Source: Mycolicibacterium sp. CBMA 234
GTDB lineage: Bacteria; Actinomycetota; Actinomycetes; Mycobacteriales; Mycobacteriaceae
Assembly: GCF_009729415.1 (NCBI RefSeq)
Contig: NZ_MPKW01000023.1
Coordinates: 310,001-374,000, forward strand
Length of the DNA stretch: 64,000 nt
Direction: 5' to 3'
Shown here: piece by piece, positions 51,040 through 59,445 of the stretch
Layout: every line of letters begins with the position of its first letter
Position numbering within the stretch: position 1 is the stretch's first letter
Notes under the pieces: generated by a model
Databases searched by the model: none
Seen by the model: the letters and a program-made list of their open reading frames with translations, nothing else
What the model was told of the DNA's origin: nothing
Made by a program: the position numbers and the translations under genes

Positions 51040-51984
51040 TCAGCCGGCGACCAGCTGGGCCAGCAGCGCCCGGTGGTCAGTCCCGGAAATCCGCAGTGTC
51101 CGAACCGATGTCGCGACGTAGCCGCGTGTCAGGATGTGGTCGACGGCGAACACCGGGGGAGCGAAGATGTCGGCCGGATGGGTGCGCACCACCCCGGCGC
51201 CGGCCTGCGCGCCGGCATCCCGATAGCCCTGCCGCAGCAGCCGCCGGAACTCCAGCATGTCCGGGGTGGCGTTCAGATCACCGGCCAGCAGCACCGGGCC
51301 GGCTGTTGCCCGTGCGACCTTCCGCAACGTGTTGGCCAGCCGGGCCAGGTCGTCGCGCCAGCCCTGGAGTGGATCGGGCCACGGTGCGGACAGGTGCACG
51401 GACATCACGGTGGTCTCGGCAGGGGTTCCCGGGACGTGGATGCCGACGCTCACCATGCCGAGCCAGAAGCCGTCGTCGATGCTGATCCGGTTGATCGGAT
51501 AGCGGCTCCAGATGCCCACTCCGCCAGGCTCATCCATCTCCCGCAGGGCGCAGTATGGGAACATGCGGTCCAGGCCTGCGGCGCTGAGCCGTTCCAACGC
51601 TTGCGGGGTAAGTTCTTGCAGCGCAACGATGTCCGCGCTCGACTCGGCGTACTCGACAAGCGGTTCCGCCTCGGCCCGCCCGTAGCGCAGATTCGCCGAG
51701 AGGAACCGCAACGGGGAGCCTGACGGCGCCTTCGCGCGCCGGAACAGTGGCAGTTGCACCACCACTGCGGCCACGGTGACAGCGCCCGCGACGGCCGTCA
51801 GCGGCCAGTTCCGCTGTGCGCCAAACAAGACCGCAGCCACGGGCGCGCCGACGACCAGATACGGCACGCTGGCGGCCAGCCCTAACAACAATCTGTTGAC
51901 GACCGGAATCCAGCGCACCGCGAGCCCCACCACGGCTGCGCACAGCGCGATGGTGCCCACGTAGGTCAGTACTGCATGCCACAT
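51040..51984 (-). CDS. membrane-anchored endonuclease/exonuclease/phosphatase (EEP) protein
   Basis: 314 residues. Three N-terminal membrane helices (TYVGTIALCAAVVGLAVRW; LLLGLAASVPYLVVGAPVAA; LTAVAGAVTVAAVVVQL) and then an EEP catalytic domain: LRFLSANLRYGRAEAEPLVE, DIVALQELTPQALERL (Glu metal ligand), VMSVHLSAPWP, VLLAGDLNATPDMLEF (Asp, Asn) and the C-terminal AVDHILTRG and GTDHRALLAQL with catalytic His. Such actinobacterial proteins are predicted phosphodiesterases with the active site outside the membrane. Substrate unknown. ATG 51984 lacks a strong ribosome binding site. Confidence 0.86.
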   Translation of the reverse strand: MWHAVLTYVGTIALCAAVVGLAVRWIPVVNRLLLGLAASVPYLVVGAPVAAVLFGAQRNWPLTAVAGAVTVAAVVVQLPLFRRAKAPSGSPLRFLSANLRYGRAEAEPLVEYAESSADIVALQELTPQALERLSAAGLDRMFPYCALREMDEPGGVGIWSRYPINRISIDDGFWLGMVSVGIHVPGTPAETTVMSVHLSAPWPDPLQGWRDDLARLANTLRKVARATAGPVLLAGDLNATPDMLEFRRLLRQGYRDAGAQAGAGVVRTHPADIFAPPVFAVDHILTRGYVATSVRTLRISGTDHRALLAQLVAG

Positions 51985-52390
51985 CGGGATGATTCGCCCT
52001 TCATCAATCTGCCCTGCGAAGCTCGCGGGTCGGGTGCGTGCGCGGAACGGGGCGTCCCAGTGGTCGCCAAGCCATGTCCAGGAAAATGTACCGGAGGTAT
52101 ATTTCCGGTCTGATGACGTGAGTTTGGCAACGCCTATTTCTATTTGCTGCAGACGATCGTTGTATGTGATATGGAAAGAATTCTGGGTAATAATTTAGAA
52201 TTATCTGTCAGAACGCTCGAAATGTACTGTGAGCGAATTATAGCTTCCAACCTGGTTATTAACCATAGGTATTATTTTTCCTGCGTTGATTATCCCGATT
52301 GTGTTTGCCGATAAAGGGTAGTGTCTCCGCCATTCGTAGACGACGGCGTAATAGTTCGCCAGATGGCTGATCTTGAACAAGGGGACACAC
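51985..52390 (+). promoter_or_regulatory. AT-rich leader upstream of the glycoside hydrolase
   Basis: About 405 bp without a gene. From roughly 52085 to 52320 the DNA is far richer in A and T than anything else in the window. It has an 11-bp palindrome GGTTATTAACC (52255-52265) and a possible promoter TTGATT at 52287-52292, 18-bp spacer, GATAAA at 52311-52316. No coding potential beyond short chance frames. Composition suggests either foreign origin or a silenced, Lsr2-type promoter region. Confidence 0.5.
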
Positions 52391-54223
52391 ATGAATACGT
52401 CGTTGCGCGGGTCGCTCCGCGCCTGCACATTTCGGGGAACCATCGCGATACTCCCAATGGCGATGATTTGCGCTTACTCGACTCCGTCGGTCCTGCCGAT
52501 GGGTGCTACGTCACCCCAGATTGAGTACACCGCGGACATTGTGTCCGCGCCGTCGACTATCGGGATCGCTGATTCGGGCCTGTACGGCGAGACGCAGGCG
52601 CAGATCAATCAGACGCTCGACACCCTGCAGTCGATCGGGGTCCAGGACGTCCGCGTCTTCGTCCCGTGGATCTACGTCGAACCCCTCAACGGCGTCTACA
52701 ACTGGTCCAGCATCGACATGGTCATCCAGGCCGCCAAGGCCCGGAACATGGGCGTCATGGCCGAGGTCGCAAGCACGCCGGTGTGGGCAGCGCCGTCCGG
52801 CACCCTCCCCGGCGCGGGCACGCCCGACCCGGCCACCTATGCCACGTTCGTCACCGCCGTGGCCCAGCGGTACGGCACCGCCATCTCGGCGTACGAAATC
52901 TGGAACGAGCCGAACTATGCGGCGTCGTCGGACCCCATCGACCCCGTCGCCTACGCGGCCCTGCTGAAAGCCGCCTATCCGGCGATCAAGGCCGTCGACC
53001 CCAGTGCCACTGTGGTGGCCGGCGCGCTTGGCAGCGTCATCAGCTTCGGCGGTGTCACGATGGACCCGGTGACGTTCGTCCAGCAGATGCTGGCTGCCGG
53101 CGCGGCGAACTACTTCGACGCGTTGTCGTTCCACCCGTATCAAGAGTCGTTGCCGTTCTCGCAGGGCCTTACCGTCGCGAATTCGCCTCTGCAGCAACTG
53201 AATGCGATCTATCAGTTGATGACCCAATACGGCGACGGTCTCAAGAAGATCTGGATCAGCGAGTTTGGCGCCTCGACCACTGACGTGAGTCAGCAGACCC
53301 AGGCCGACCTGATCAAGAACCTGCTCGACACCTGGCAGACCATTGCCTACGCCGGTCCGGTCTTCATCTACACCGCGCAGGACGGCGTCCCGGGCGCCAA
53401 CGGCTTCGGCATTTGGAATGCCGACTGGACGCCGAAGCTCGCGGTAGCGGTAGTCCAACAAGCGATCGCGCAGTACTCCAGCGGACTGTTGGGTGGCGTC
53501 GGGTCGGTGGTCGGAGGCGTCACCTCGGTCGTCGCCGCGTTGGTGCAGTCGCTCTCGAATCTGGTGCAGGCCATCGGGCAGGCAATCCAGGGGGCGCTGC
53601 AGCAGGTGGGGCACGCGATTTCGGCTTTGGTCAGCGCCATTACTTCGGCGCTGACAAGTGCGCTGTCGCCGGCCGCGGCCACACCCGCGGCCGCGACGCT
53701 CAAGACCACCGCGTTGAAGACCGCGGCGATCACCACCAAGTCGACCACCGCCACGGCAACCGGCACGGCAACGACAGCAACCGCGGCGACCGTACCGACC
53801 TCGGGCGCGACCGGAACCACCTCGGGCACGGGGAAGCCGACGACCACGGCATCGACGACGGAGAAATCGACAGTGTCGGTGTCGGCGTCGGCGTCGAGCA
53901 CCCCGGCAGTCACCAGCGCGGCAGCGACCTCGACGTCGCCTACCTCGTCCAGCTCGTCGACCGGAGCAACAACCGGCACGTCATCGGCGTCCGGTACGGG
54001 AACGGCAGCTGACCCGTCGGACGCGACCGCGGCTACACAGAGTGAGTCGTCGGGTACGTCCACCAAGTCGGCGAAGTCTGGCACCGGAGCCGCGTCCGAC
54101 ACCGGCTCGGCAGGGAAGTCGACCGAACCCGGCAAAACTGGCAAAACGCCGGCGGGCGCAACCAAGAAATCGCATGACGGTCACAGCGGATCGGGGTCCG
54201 GATCGTCCGGTTCTGGTCAGTAG
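52391..54223 (+). CDS. secreted glycoside hydrolase (GH5/GH39-like) with mucin-like C-terminus
   Basis: 610 residues from ATG 52391, with AAGGGGA at 52378. The N-terminus has a charged start and a hydrophobic stretch (TIAILPMAMICAYS) that looks like a weak signal peptide. Catalytic TIM barrel at about 50-370: IGIADSGLYGETQAQINQTL, DVRVFVPWIYVEPLNGVYNW, acid/base Glu173 in YEIWNEPNYA, FHPYQES and nucleophile Glu291 in KKIWISEFGAST. About 375-430 are hydrophobic/Val-rich, and the last 180 residues are almost all Thr, Ser, Ala, Gly and Lys (TSGATGTTSGTGKPTTTAS), probably O-mannosylated or a flexible wall tether. Substrate unknown; the clan fits a cellulase, xylosidase or arabinan-directed enzyme. 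Confidence 0.82.
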   Translation: MNTSLRGSLRACTFRGTIAILPMAMICAYSTPSVLPMGATSPQIEYTADIVSAPSTIGIADSGLYGETQAQINQTLDTLQSIGVQDVRVFVPWIYVEPLNGVYNWSSIDMVIQAAKARNMGVMAEVASTPVWAAPSGTLPGAGTPDPATYATFVTAVAQRYGTAISAYEIWNEPNYAASSDPIDPVAYAALLKAAYPAIKAVDPSATVVAGALGSVISFGGVTMDPVTFVQQMLAAGAANYFDALSFHPYQESLPFSQGLTVANSPLQQLNAIYQLMTQYGDGLKKIWISEFGASTTDVSQQTQADLIKNLLDTWQTIAYAGPVFIYTAQDGVPGANGFGIWNADWTPKLAVAVVQQAIAQYSSGLLGGVGSVVGGVTSVVAALVQSLSNLVQAIGQAIQGALQQVGHAISALVSAITSALTSALSPAAATPAAATLKTTALKTAAITTKSTTATATGTATTATAATVPTSGATGTTSGTGKPTTTASTTEKSTVSVSASASSTPAVTSAAATSTSPTSSSSSTGATTGTSSASGTGTAADPSDATAATQSESSGTSTKSAKSGTGAASDTGSAGKSTEPGKTGKTPAGATKKSHDGHSGSGSGSSGSGQ

Positions 54224-54259
54224 CCGGGCACCGGTGGAATAGCGGTCACGCGAGGGCTG

Positions 54260-54676
54260 TTGGCGATCGTTGTGGCAATCATTCCCGACGGTCATCAAGA
54301 CCTTCTTCGACGCTCGCTCTTCGGGCATCTGGCAACCATCCGTCCTGATGGGGCCGTGCAATCCAACCCGGTCTGGTACGTCTGGGACGGAGAACTCGTG
54401 AAGTTTTCGTTCTCCACGAAGTCGCAGAAGCACCGCAATATCGCAGCGGCCCCGCACGTATCTCTGTCGATCCAGGATCCCGACGACGCGTACCGATACC
54501 TCGAGGTCAGAGGCGAGGTCGTCGACATTGCGGATGACTTGAACAACGGCGAATTCTTCATGCACCTCAATGCCCGCTACGACGGCCCGTTCGACAAGTC
54601 GTTGTACCCGGAACACGGTGGCATTTACAGCATGAGGCCCACGAAAATCAGTCACCAGGGAGCGAGCCGGGCATAG
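54260..54676 (+). CDS. PPOX-class, probably F420-dependent, oxidoreductase
   Basis: 138 residues from TTG 54260; GTG 54272 is an equally good start. Split-barrel flavin/deazaflavin fold: LFGHLATIRPDGAVQSNPVW and YVWDGELVKFSFSTKSQKHR near 20-60, HVSLSIQDPDDAYRYLEVRG near 75. This resembles the Rv1155-type family that binds coenzyme F420 or FMN. In mycobacteria such proteins reduce biliverdin or unsaturated compounds using F420H2; the substrate here is unknown. It follows the glycoside hydrolase by 36 bp and is ended by a strong bidirectional hairpin. Confidence 0.83.
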   Translation: MAIVVAIIPDGHQDLLRRSLFGHLATIRPDGAVQSNPVWYVWDGELVKFSFSTKSQKHRNIAAAPHVSLSIQDPDDAYRYLEVRGEVVDIADDLNNGEFFMHLNARYDGPFDKSLYPEHGGIYSMRPTKISHQGASRA

Positions 54677-54718
54677 CGCGCGGCGCCGTCGCACCAAGCA
54701 ACAAAACCAAGCGATAAA

Positions 54719-54757
54719 GCAGTAGCGCCCCCGACCTCAGGTCGGGGGCGCTACTGC
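54719..54757. terminator. bidirectional hairpin terminator
   Basis: Perfect 19-bp palindromic arms around C54738 (core GCGCCCCCGACCT / AGGTCGGGGGCGC) between the convergent PPOX and mycolic-acid-synthase genes. Confidence 0.82.
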
Positions 54758-54772
54758 ATCAGGAACCGAGTT

Positions 54773-55678
54773 TTAGGCGGTTTCCTTGTTCTTGGTGTAG
54801 GTCACAATGCTGACGTCGAGGATCTCGTTCAGGAAGTAGTACTGGCAACCGGTCAGGTACTTCATGTACCGGTCGTAGTTCACCTGGCCGGAGATTTCGA
54901 TGGCCTTCTCCTTGGCATGCTCCAGGTTGGCGGCCCAGACACCAAGCGTCTTGATGTAGTGATTACGCAGCGACACCGGGTCCAGAACGTTGAAGCCGGC
55001 CTTCTCGCCGTGATCCACCATCATCTGGGTGCTGGGCAAGCGCCCACCGGGGAAGATGTCGGTGGCCATGAACTTGATGAACCGTGCCATTTCGAACGTG
55101 AGCTTTTTACCCCGGGCGGCCATGTCCATGGGGTGGTAGCTCACGCTGCTCTGGATGGTCATCCGGCCGTCGGCGGGCATGATGTCGTAGCAGCTCTTGA
55201 AGAAGTCGTCGTAGCGCTCGAAACCGAAGTGCTCGAAGGCCTCGATGGACACGATCCGGTCCACCGGCTCGTGGAACTCTTCCCAACCCTGCAGCAGCAC
55301 GCGATGCGAGCGCTCCGACGAGGTGTTGGTCAGCAGTTCCGTGCAGAACGCCTGCTGGTTCTTGCTCAGCGTCAGGCCGATGACGTTGACGTCGTACTTC
55401 TCCATAGCCCGCTGCATGGTCAGGCCCCAACCGCAGCCGATCTCCAGCAGCGTCATACCCGGCTTCAGGTCAAGCTGTTCGAGGTGCTGGTCGACGTTGG
55501 CGAGCTGCGCCTCTTCCATCGTGACGAACGGTCCGGTGAAGTAGGCGCAGCTGTACTTGCGGGAGTTGTCCTGGAACAGTCCGAAGAAGTCGTCGGACAG
55601 GTCGTAGTGGGCCTGGATGTCCTCGAAATGGGGCCGCATGTCCTTGGCCTCTGTGGACTCCTGAATCATCTGTAACAC
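54773..55678 (-). CDS. cyclopropane/methyl mycolic acid synthase (MmaA/CmaA family)
   Basis: 301 residues from GTG 55678 (GAAGG nine bases upstream); ATG 55669 is possible. SAM-dependent methyltransferase acting on double bonds of meromycolyl-AcpM. Signatures: HFEDIQAHYDLSDDFFGLF, SRKYSCAYF, SAM loop LLEIGCGWGLTMQRA near 72, NVIGLTLSKNQQAF, SIEAFEHFGFERYDDFF and SSVSYHPMDMAARG. It takes the place held by the four-gene mmaA cluster after rplA in M. tuberculosis and is most like MmaA4 in length, but which product (cyclopropane, keto/methoxy precursor) it makes cannot be read from sequence. Confidence 0.92.
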   Translation of the reverse strand: MLQMIQESTEAKDMRPHFEDIQAHYDLSDDFFGLFQDNSRKYSCAYFTGPFVTMEEAQLANVDQHLEQLDLKPGMTLLEIGCGWGLTMQRAMEKYDVNVIGLTLSKNQQAFCTELLTNTSSERSHRVLLQGWEEFHEPVDRIVSIEAFEHFGFERYDDFFKSCYDIMPADGRMTIQSSVSYHPMDMAARGKKLTFEMARFIKFMATDIFPGGRLPSTQMMVDHGEKAGFNVLDPVSLRNHYIKTLGVWAANLEHAKEKAIEISGQVNYDRYMKYLTGCQYYFLNEILDVSIVTYTKNKETA

Positions 55679-55879
55679 CTAACTTGACCTTCCTCACTCG
55701 CTGGTGATGCCGGTCACTAAATCACAATTCTGACCGCACAATACCTGGCTGCCAACCAGATCTTTCACGTTGTAGCGACGCGTCGTCATAGTCAGCCCAA
55801 GCAGCAAAGGTAGCCGTCGGCTCACCACACGCTGCAGCCATCCACCTGCGTGGCGGCATCTGTAACCGGACCGAAACGT

Positions 55880-56806
55880 TTAGCGGACTTCGGCAAACGT
55901 CGTGGCCAGTTCGCTGGCGATGTTCTCCCAGAGCGGCGCGGGCAAGTCGTGGCCCATGCCGTCGATCAACACCAACCGGGCGCGCCGGATGGCTTTGGCC
56001 ACTGCTCGACCACCACTCGGCCGCATCAGTTTATCGGCCCGACCATGGATGACGACGGTCGGTGCCGTGATCTGCGCGTCGTAGTGCCGCAGGCTGCCGC
56101 TGCCCAGGATGGCCCCGAAGTGCCTGGCGACACCGATGGGGTAGTACGAGCGGTCGTAGCTTTCAGCGGCATCGGCTTCGGCCTGATCCTGCGGCGCCGG
56201 GTATCCGGGGCTACCGATGATGCGGCCGACGCTGACCGCATTGGCGATGACGCCGTCGCGTGACGTGTCCTGCGGCCGGCTGGTGATGGCTTTGAGCTGC
56301 TTGGGACCGGGCGGCGGAAGCAACGGCTGGTTATTGCTCGAGAAGACGACGCCGAGGGTCTTGGTGCGGTGCTGGTAGCGCGCCGCGAACACCTGCGCGA
56401 TCATGCCGCCCATCGATCCGCCGACGATATGGGCCCGGTCGATCTGCAGGTGATCCAGCAGCGCGGCAGCGTCGTCGGACATGTCCTCCAGCGTGTAGAC
56501 CGCGTCGCTGCGCAGCCCGGCATACGACCGCAGCATCCTGGGCAGTAGTCCCGCACCGGAGTTCTTGCCCTCGATCTTGGTGGACAGGCCGACGTCGCGG
56601 TTGTCGAACCGGATGACCCGGTAGCCCTTCTCGACGAGCTTGTCGCAAAAGCCCTTCCGCCACAGCAGCAGCTGCGCCCCGAGGCCCATGATGAGAAGGA
56701 CCGCAGGATCGTCGGGGTTGCCCATGTCTTCGTAGGCGATGTCCAGGTCGCCCGAGCGGGCGAAGCCGGTCCGGACCTCGGCGGCGGTGTCTCGTTCGGG
56801 GTGCAT
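55880..56806 (-). CDS. lipG: alpha/beta hydrolase LipG
   Basis: 308 residues from ATG 56806. Oxyanion region LLIMGLGAQLLLWRKGFCDK near 37, FDNRDVGLST, nucleophile elbow VGGSMGGMIAQV near 128, acid residue in HGRADKLMRP near 256 and His in IDGMGHDLP near 287, a complete triad. M. tuberculosis LipG (Rv0646c) is in the same place and has esterase/thioesterase-like activity, with a presumed role near mycolate metabolism. The 201 bp between it and the mycolate synthase (55679-55879) show no feature. It is read leftward in series with the AarF/UbiB gene upstream. Confidence 0.9.
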   Translation of the reverse strand: MHPERDTAAEVRTGFARSGDLDIAYEDMGNPDDPAVLLIMGLGAQLLLWRKGFCDKLVEKGYRVIRFDNRDVGLSTKIEGKNSGAGLLPRMLRSYAGLRSDAVYTLEDMSDDAAALLDHLQIDRAHIVGGSMGGMIAQVFAARYQHRTKTLGVVFSSNNQPLLPPPGPKQLKAITSRPQDTSRDGVIANAVSVGRIIGSPGYPAPQDQAEADAAESYDRSYYPIGVARHFGAILGSGSLRHYDAQITAPTVVIHGRADKLMRPSGGRAVAKAIRRARLVLIDGMGHDLPAPLWENIASELATTFAEVR

Positions 56807-56812
56807 GACTGC

Positions 56813-56901
56813 TTACTCCTCGGGTTTCATGGTCGGATTCGGCCTCCGGCCTAGTCCTTGGGCTTCATCGTCGGATTCGGCCTCCGGCCTACTCCTCGGC
56901 G
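56813..56901. repeat. 38-bp tandem repeat at the lipG / AarF junction
   Basis: Copies at 56826-56863 and 56864-56901 share TTCATSGTCGGATTCGGCCTC-type sequence (31 or more identical of 38), and the block TACTCCTCGGG at 56813 is part of a third. The second copy holds the last codons and stop of the AarF gene, so its 3' end was duplicated into the spacer. Confidence 0.7.
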
Positions 56902-58232
56902 TTCTTATGGTCGCGGCCGATGTCCACCATGAAGTTCGCGAAGTAGCCCTTCAGCTGGGGATCGTTCATCATCTGCCAGCGCGGCGCCAGCAGCTTCATG
57001 TACCGCTCGACGTAGAGGAACTGCTTGCCTATCAGCACGAGTTCGCGGGGCAGCTTGACGTCATACGCGTCGGCCAGGGCGGACAGTTGCTTGCCGATCT
57101 CGGCGTACGACAGGTCGCCCAGGGACTTCGTGGTGAGCGGCGTGGTGAAGGCTTCCAGGTCCTTGGCTGCCTGCCCTTCGGGCTTGACCGTCCCGACGGC
57201 GCCCATCATGACGACGATCCGGCCGGCGGCGGCATGATCCTTCGAGACCAGCAGCGCGTACACCAGTTCACGCAGCAGCCATCGGGTCCGCGGATCGATG
57301 CGGCCCATGATGCCGAAGTCGAAGAACACGATCCTGCCGTCCTTGTCGACGTGCAGGTTGCCGGCATGCAGGTCACCGTGGAACAGGCCGTGCTTGAGCC
57401 CGCCCTCGAACACACTGAACATCAGGGCCTTGACCAGCTCTTCGCCGTCGAACCCGGCTTTGCGGATGGCAGGCGCGTCGTCGATGCGGATGCCCTCGAC
57501 GCGTTCCATGGTCAGCACGCGCTCGCTGGTCAGATCCCAGTAGACCTGCGGCACCCGGATGTTCTTGCCCAGCGGCGAGGAATGCATGTGCGCCACCCAG
57601 GCGTCCATGGACTGTGCTTCGAGCCGGAAGTCGAGTTCTTCGGCAAGGTTGTCGGCGAAGTCGGCGACCACGTCCTGCGCCGACAGCCGCTGACCCAGCT
57701 TGGCCAGCTCGGCGACCTGTGCGCCGCGCTTGAGAATCTGCAGGTCGGCAGCCACCCGGCGGCGGATGCCCGGGCGCTGAATCTTCACCACGACCGGTTC
57801 GCCGGAGTGCAGCGTGGCGTAGTGCACCTGGGCGATGGACGCCGACGCGAACGGCTCGTCGTCGAACGTCTCGAAGAGGTCGGTCGGTTCGCCGCCGAGC
57901 TCTTCGCGCAGCAGCCTGTGCACCTCGTCTTTGTCGGCGGGCGGCACCCGGTCCAGCAGACTGCGGAACTCGCGGCTCAGGGGTTCGCCGAACGCGCCGG
58001 GGCTGGACGCGATGATCTGGCCGAGCTTGACGTACGTCGGGCCGAGGTCCGCGAACGTCTTCGGGATCTGCTTGATCACCTTGTGCTGCAGGCTGCCTTT
58101 GGAGAAGACGTTCCCGACGACGCGCGCGCCGGTCCGCGCAAGCTGCCAGCCCGTGGCCCCGATGCGGGCGGCCTCGACCGGCAGCGGCACCCGGGCCAGG
58201 CTGGCAACCTCGCGGTTCGGTGACTTGCTCAT
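56889..58232 (-). CDS. AarF/ABC1/UbiB family kinase-like protein
   Basis: 447 residues from ATG 58232. Atypical protein-kinase-like fold: KxGQ motif as YVKLGQIIASSPGAFGEP near 70 (the family's inhibitory loop), PFASASIAQVHYATLHSGEP, VVKIQRPGIRRRVAADLQIL with the ATP-binding Lys near 153, HGLFHGDLHAGNLHVDKDGR near 288 and FFDFGIMGRIDP near 310. UbiB homologues support quinone-lipid handling; here the quinone is menaquinone. Ortholog of Rv0647c in position. A tandem repeat overlaps its 3' end. Confidence 0.9.
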   Translation of the reverse strand: MSKSPNREVASLARVPLPVEAARIGATGWQLARTGARVVGNVFSKGSLQHKVIKQIPKTFADLGPTYVKLGQIIASSPGAFGEPLSREFRSLLDRVPPADKDEVHRLLREELGGEPTDLFETFDDEPFASASIAQVHYATLHSGEPVVVKIQRPGIRRRVAADLQILKRGAQVAELAKLGQRLSAQDVVADFADNLAEELDFRLEAQSMDAWVAHMHSSPLGKNIRVPQVYWDLTSERVLTMERVEGIRIDDAPAIRKAGFDGEELVKALMFSVFEGGLKHGLFHGDLHAGNLHVDKDGRIVFFDFGIMGRIDPRTRWLLRELVYALLVSKDHAAAGRIVVMMGAVGTVKPEGQAAKDLEAFTTPLTTKSLGDLSYAEIGKQLSALADAYDVKLPRELVLIGKQFLYVERYMKLLAPRWQMMNDPQLKGYFANFMVDIGRDHKNAEE

Positions 58233-58300
58233 CGGATCAGTGTCTCAAAACCGGCGGTACCGCCAAAAAGGTGTGTCCCGCGTCACTCTCGATCACGTCT

Positions 58301-58363
58301 CGCCGAAACTGCATTCCAGCAGGCGGGTACTCGCACTTTCTCTGCTGGAACGCAGTTTCGGCG
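58301..58363. repeat. 22-bp inverted repeat between AarF and MpaB genes
   Basis: Arms 58301-58322 (starts CGCCGAAACTGCATTCCAGC) and 58342-58363 pair with a single mismatch; the spacer is 19 bases. It ends seven bases before the MpaB stop codon. Probably a palindromic intergenic repeat that may also stop MpaB transcription. Confidence 0.72.
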
Positions 58364-58369
58364 GGGTGG

Positions 58370-59368
58370 TCAGACGAAGACGCTCTCGACATCGGCGCGG
58401 CTGCGGACGGGGTCGCTGCCCGGTACATACGTCGGGACGGTGTGCGGCGCCAGCGCGGGATCGATCCCGCCCTTGACGCGGGCCTGCGCCTGACGGAACT
58501 CCGGGAACGGTCCGGCTGCAGTGTGTAGGCCGTTGATGATCGACCACACGACGGCACGGCGGGCAGTGCGCTCGATGGGGTTGGGGTCGGTGTGGCCGAG
58601 CAGCTGCTTGGCCCACTTGGGCATGGTGTCTCGGACCGCCCAGTCGACTGCGCTCTGCGGCATCGGCAGATTGGGCCCGGTGGCCATGGCGGCGCCGTGG
58701 GTCAGCGCCAGCTTGGGGAGGTAGGACCGCAGGCAGTCCAGGGTCTCGGCCTTGGTGGTGGGCAGGTCGGTGCCGCCGAGGGCGTGGCCGACGCGGATGA
58801 ACTCGCCGTAGTAGCGGTCAAGTTTCTTGCCGCGCAACGGGTTCGGGTGATAGAGCTCGTGCGCCGTGGCCAGGCCCCAGACCACGGTCGCGTAGTTCCA
58901 GCGCAGCCAGTCGGGGTCGTCGGCGTCATACGCGGCACCGTCCGGGCGCACCCCTTTGATGGTGTGGTGCATGGCGCGCACGGTCCTGGCCAGGTTCTCG
59001 GCGGTCTCGGTGTTGCCGTATGCGGTGCCGATGAAGAACGCGATGGAATGGCCCAATCGCACCGCGGCACCCTTCGGATCGACGACCGGAATGGCGGTGC
59101 CGTTCTCATCTCGCTTGACCAGCCGCGAGTGGTGCATGCCCATCCAATAGATGGACGGGTCGAGGCGCTCGATGAACGCGGCGCACTGCAGGCCGAAGAC
59201 CAGCGCCTCGGTGTGGGAGTGCACGTGCCACACGGCGCTGCCGGGGCCGAACCAGCCCGGGTCGCCGGCCGGGCCGGCGAAGTCCATGCCGCGGAAGTAG
59301 TTCTGCCGGATGGTCTGGTCGAACTTGTGCTGGAGCTGGTGCTCGATGAACTGATGCGGCAGGTACAC
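58370..59368 (-). CDS. oxygenase MpaB-like protein (DUF2236 family)
   Basis: 332 residues from GTG 59368, chosen because AAAGGGG lies six bases upstream; the earlier GTG 59389 is inside the operator. DUF2236/MpaB domain: GWFGPGSAVWHVHSHTEALV near 45, YWMGMHHSRLVKRDENGTAI near 80, LRWNYATVVWGLATAHELYH near 160. The His-rich helices are thought to bind haem b, and related proteins (rubber oxygenase, MpaB') cleave isoprenoids or oxidise long chains. Controlled by the divergent TetR gene through a long perfect palindrome. Substrate unknown; an isoprenoid or lipid is a reasonable guess. Confidence 0.83.
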   Translation of the reverse strand: MYLPHQFIEHQLQHKFDQTIRQNYFRGMDFAGPAGDPGWFGPGSAVWHVHSHTEALVFGLQCAAFIERLDPSIYWMGMHHSRLVKRDENGTAIPVVDPKGAAVRLGHSIAFFIGTAYGNTETAENLARTVRAMHHTIKGVRPDGAAYDADDPDWLRWNYATVVWGLATAHELYHPNPLRGKKLDRYYGEFIRVGHALGGTDLPTTKAETLDCLRSYLPKLALTHGAAMATGPNLPMPQSAVDWAVRDTMPKWAKQLLGHTDPNPIERTARRAVVWSIINGLHTAAGPFPEFRQAQARVKGGIDPALAPHTVPTYVPGSDPVRSRADVESVFV

Positions 59369-59380
59369 GCCGATCCCCTT

Positions 59381-59431
59381 TCTGGTCACGCCTGTAGCCA
59401 GATTATCAGTTTGGCTACAGGCGTGACCAGA
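59381..59431. promoter_or_regulatory. operator: perfect 20-bp inverted repeat between MpaB and TetR genes
   Basis: Left arm 59381-59400 and right arm 59412-59431 (TGGCTACAGGCGTGACCAGA) are exact reverse complements, with the 11-bp spacer GATTATCAGTT. It lies between divergent starts at 59368 and 59446, the classic place for a TetR autorepressor site. Arms of 20 bp are long enough for two dimers. Confidence 0.82.
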
Positions 59432-59445
59432 CCTAGGCTTGAGCG

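Noticed and set aside
50380..51984. Vancomycin-resistance cluster
   Set aside because: Only a VanX-like peptidase is present, it is exported, and no vanH, vanA or vanS/vanR genes are nearby.
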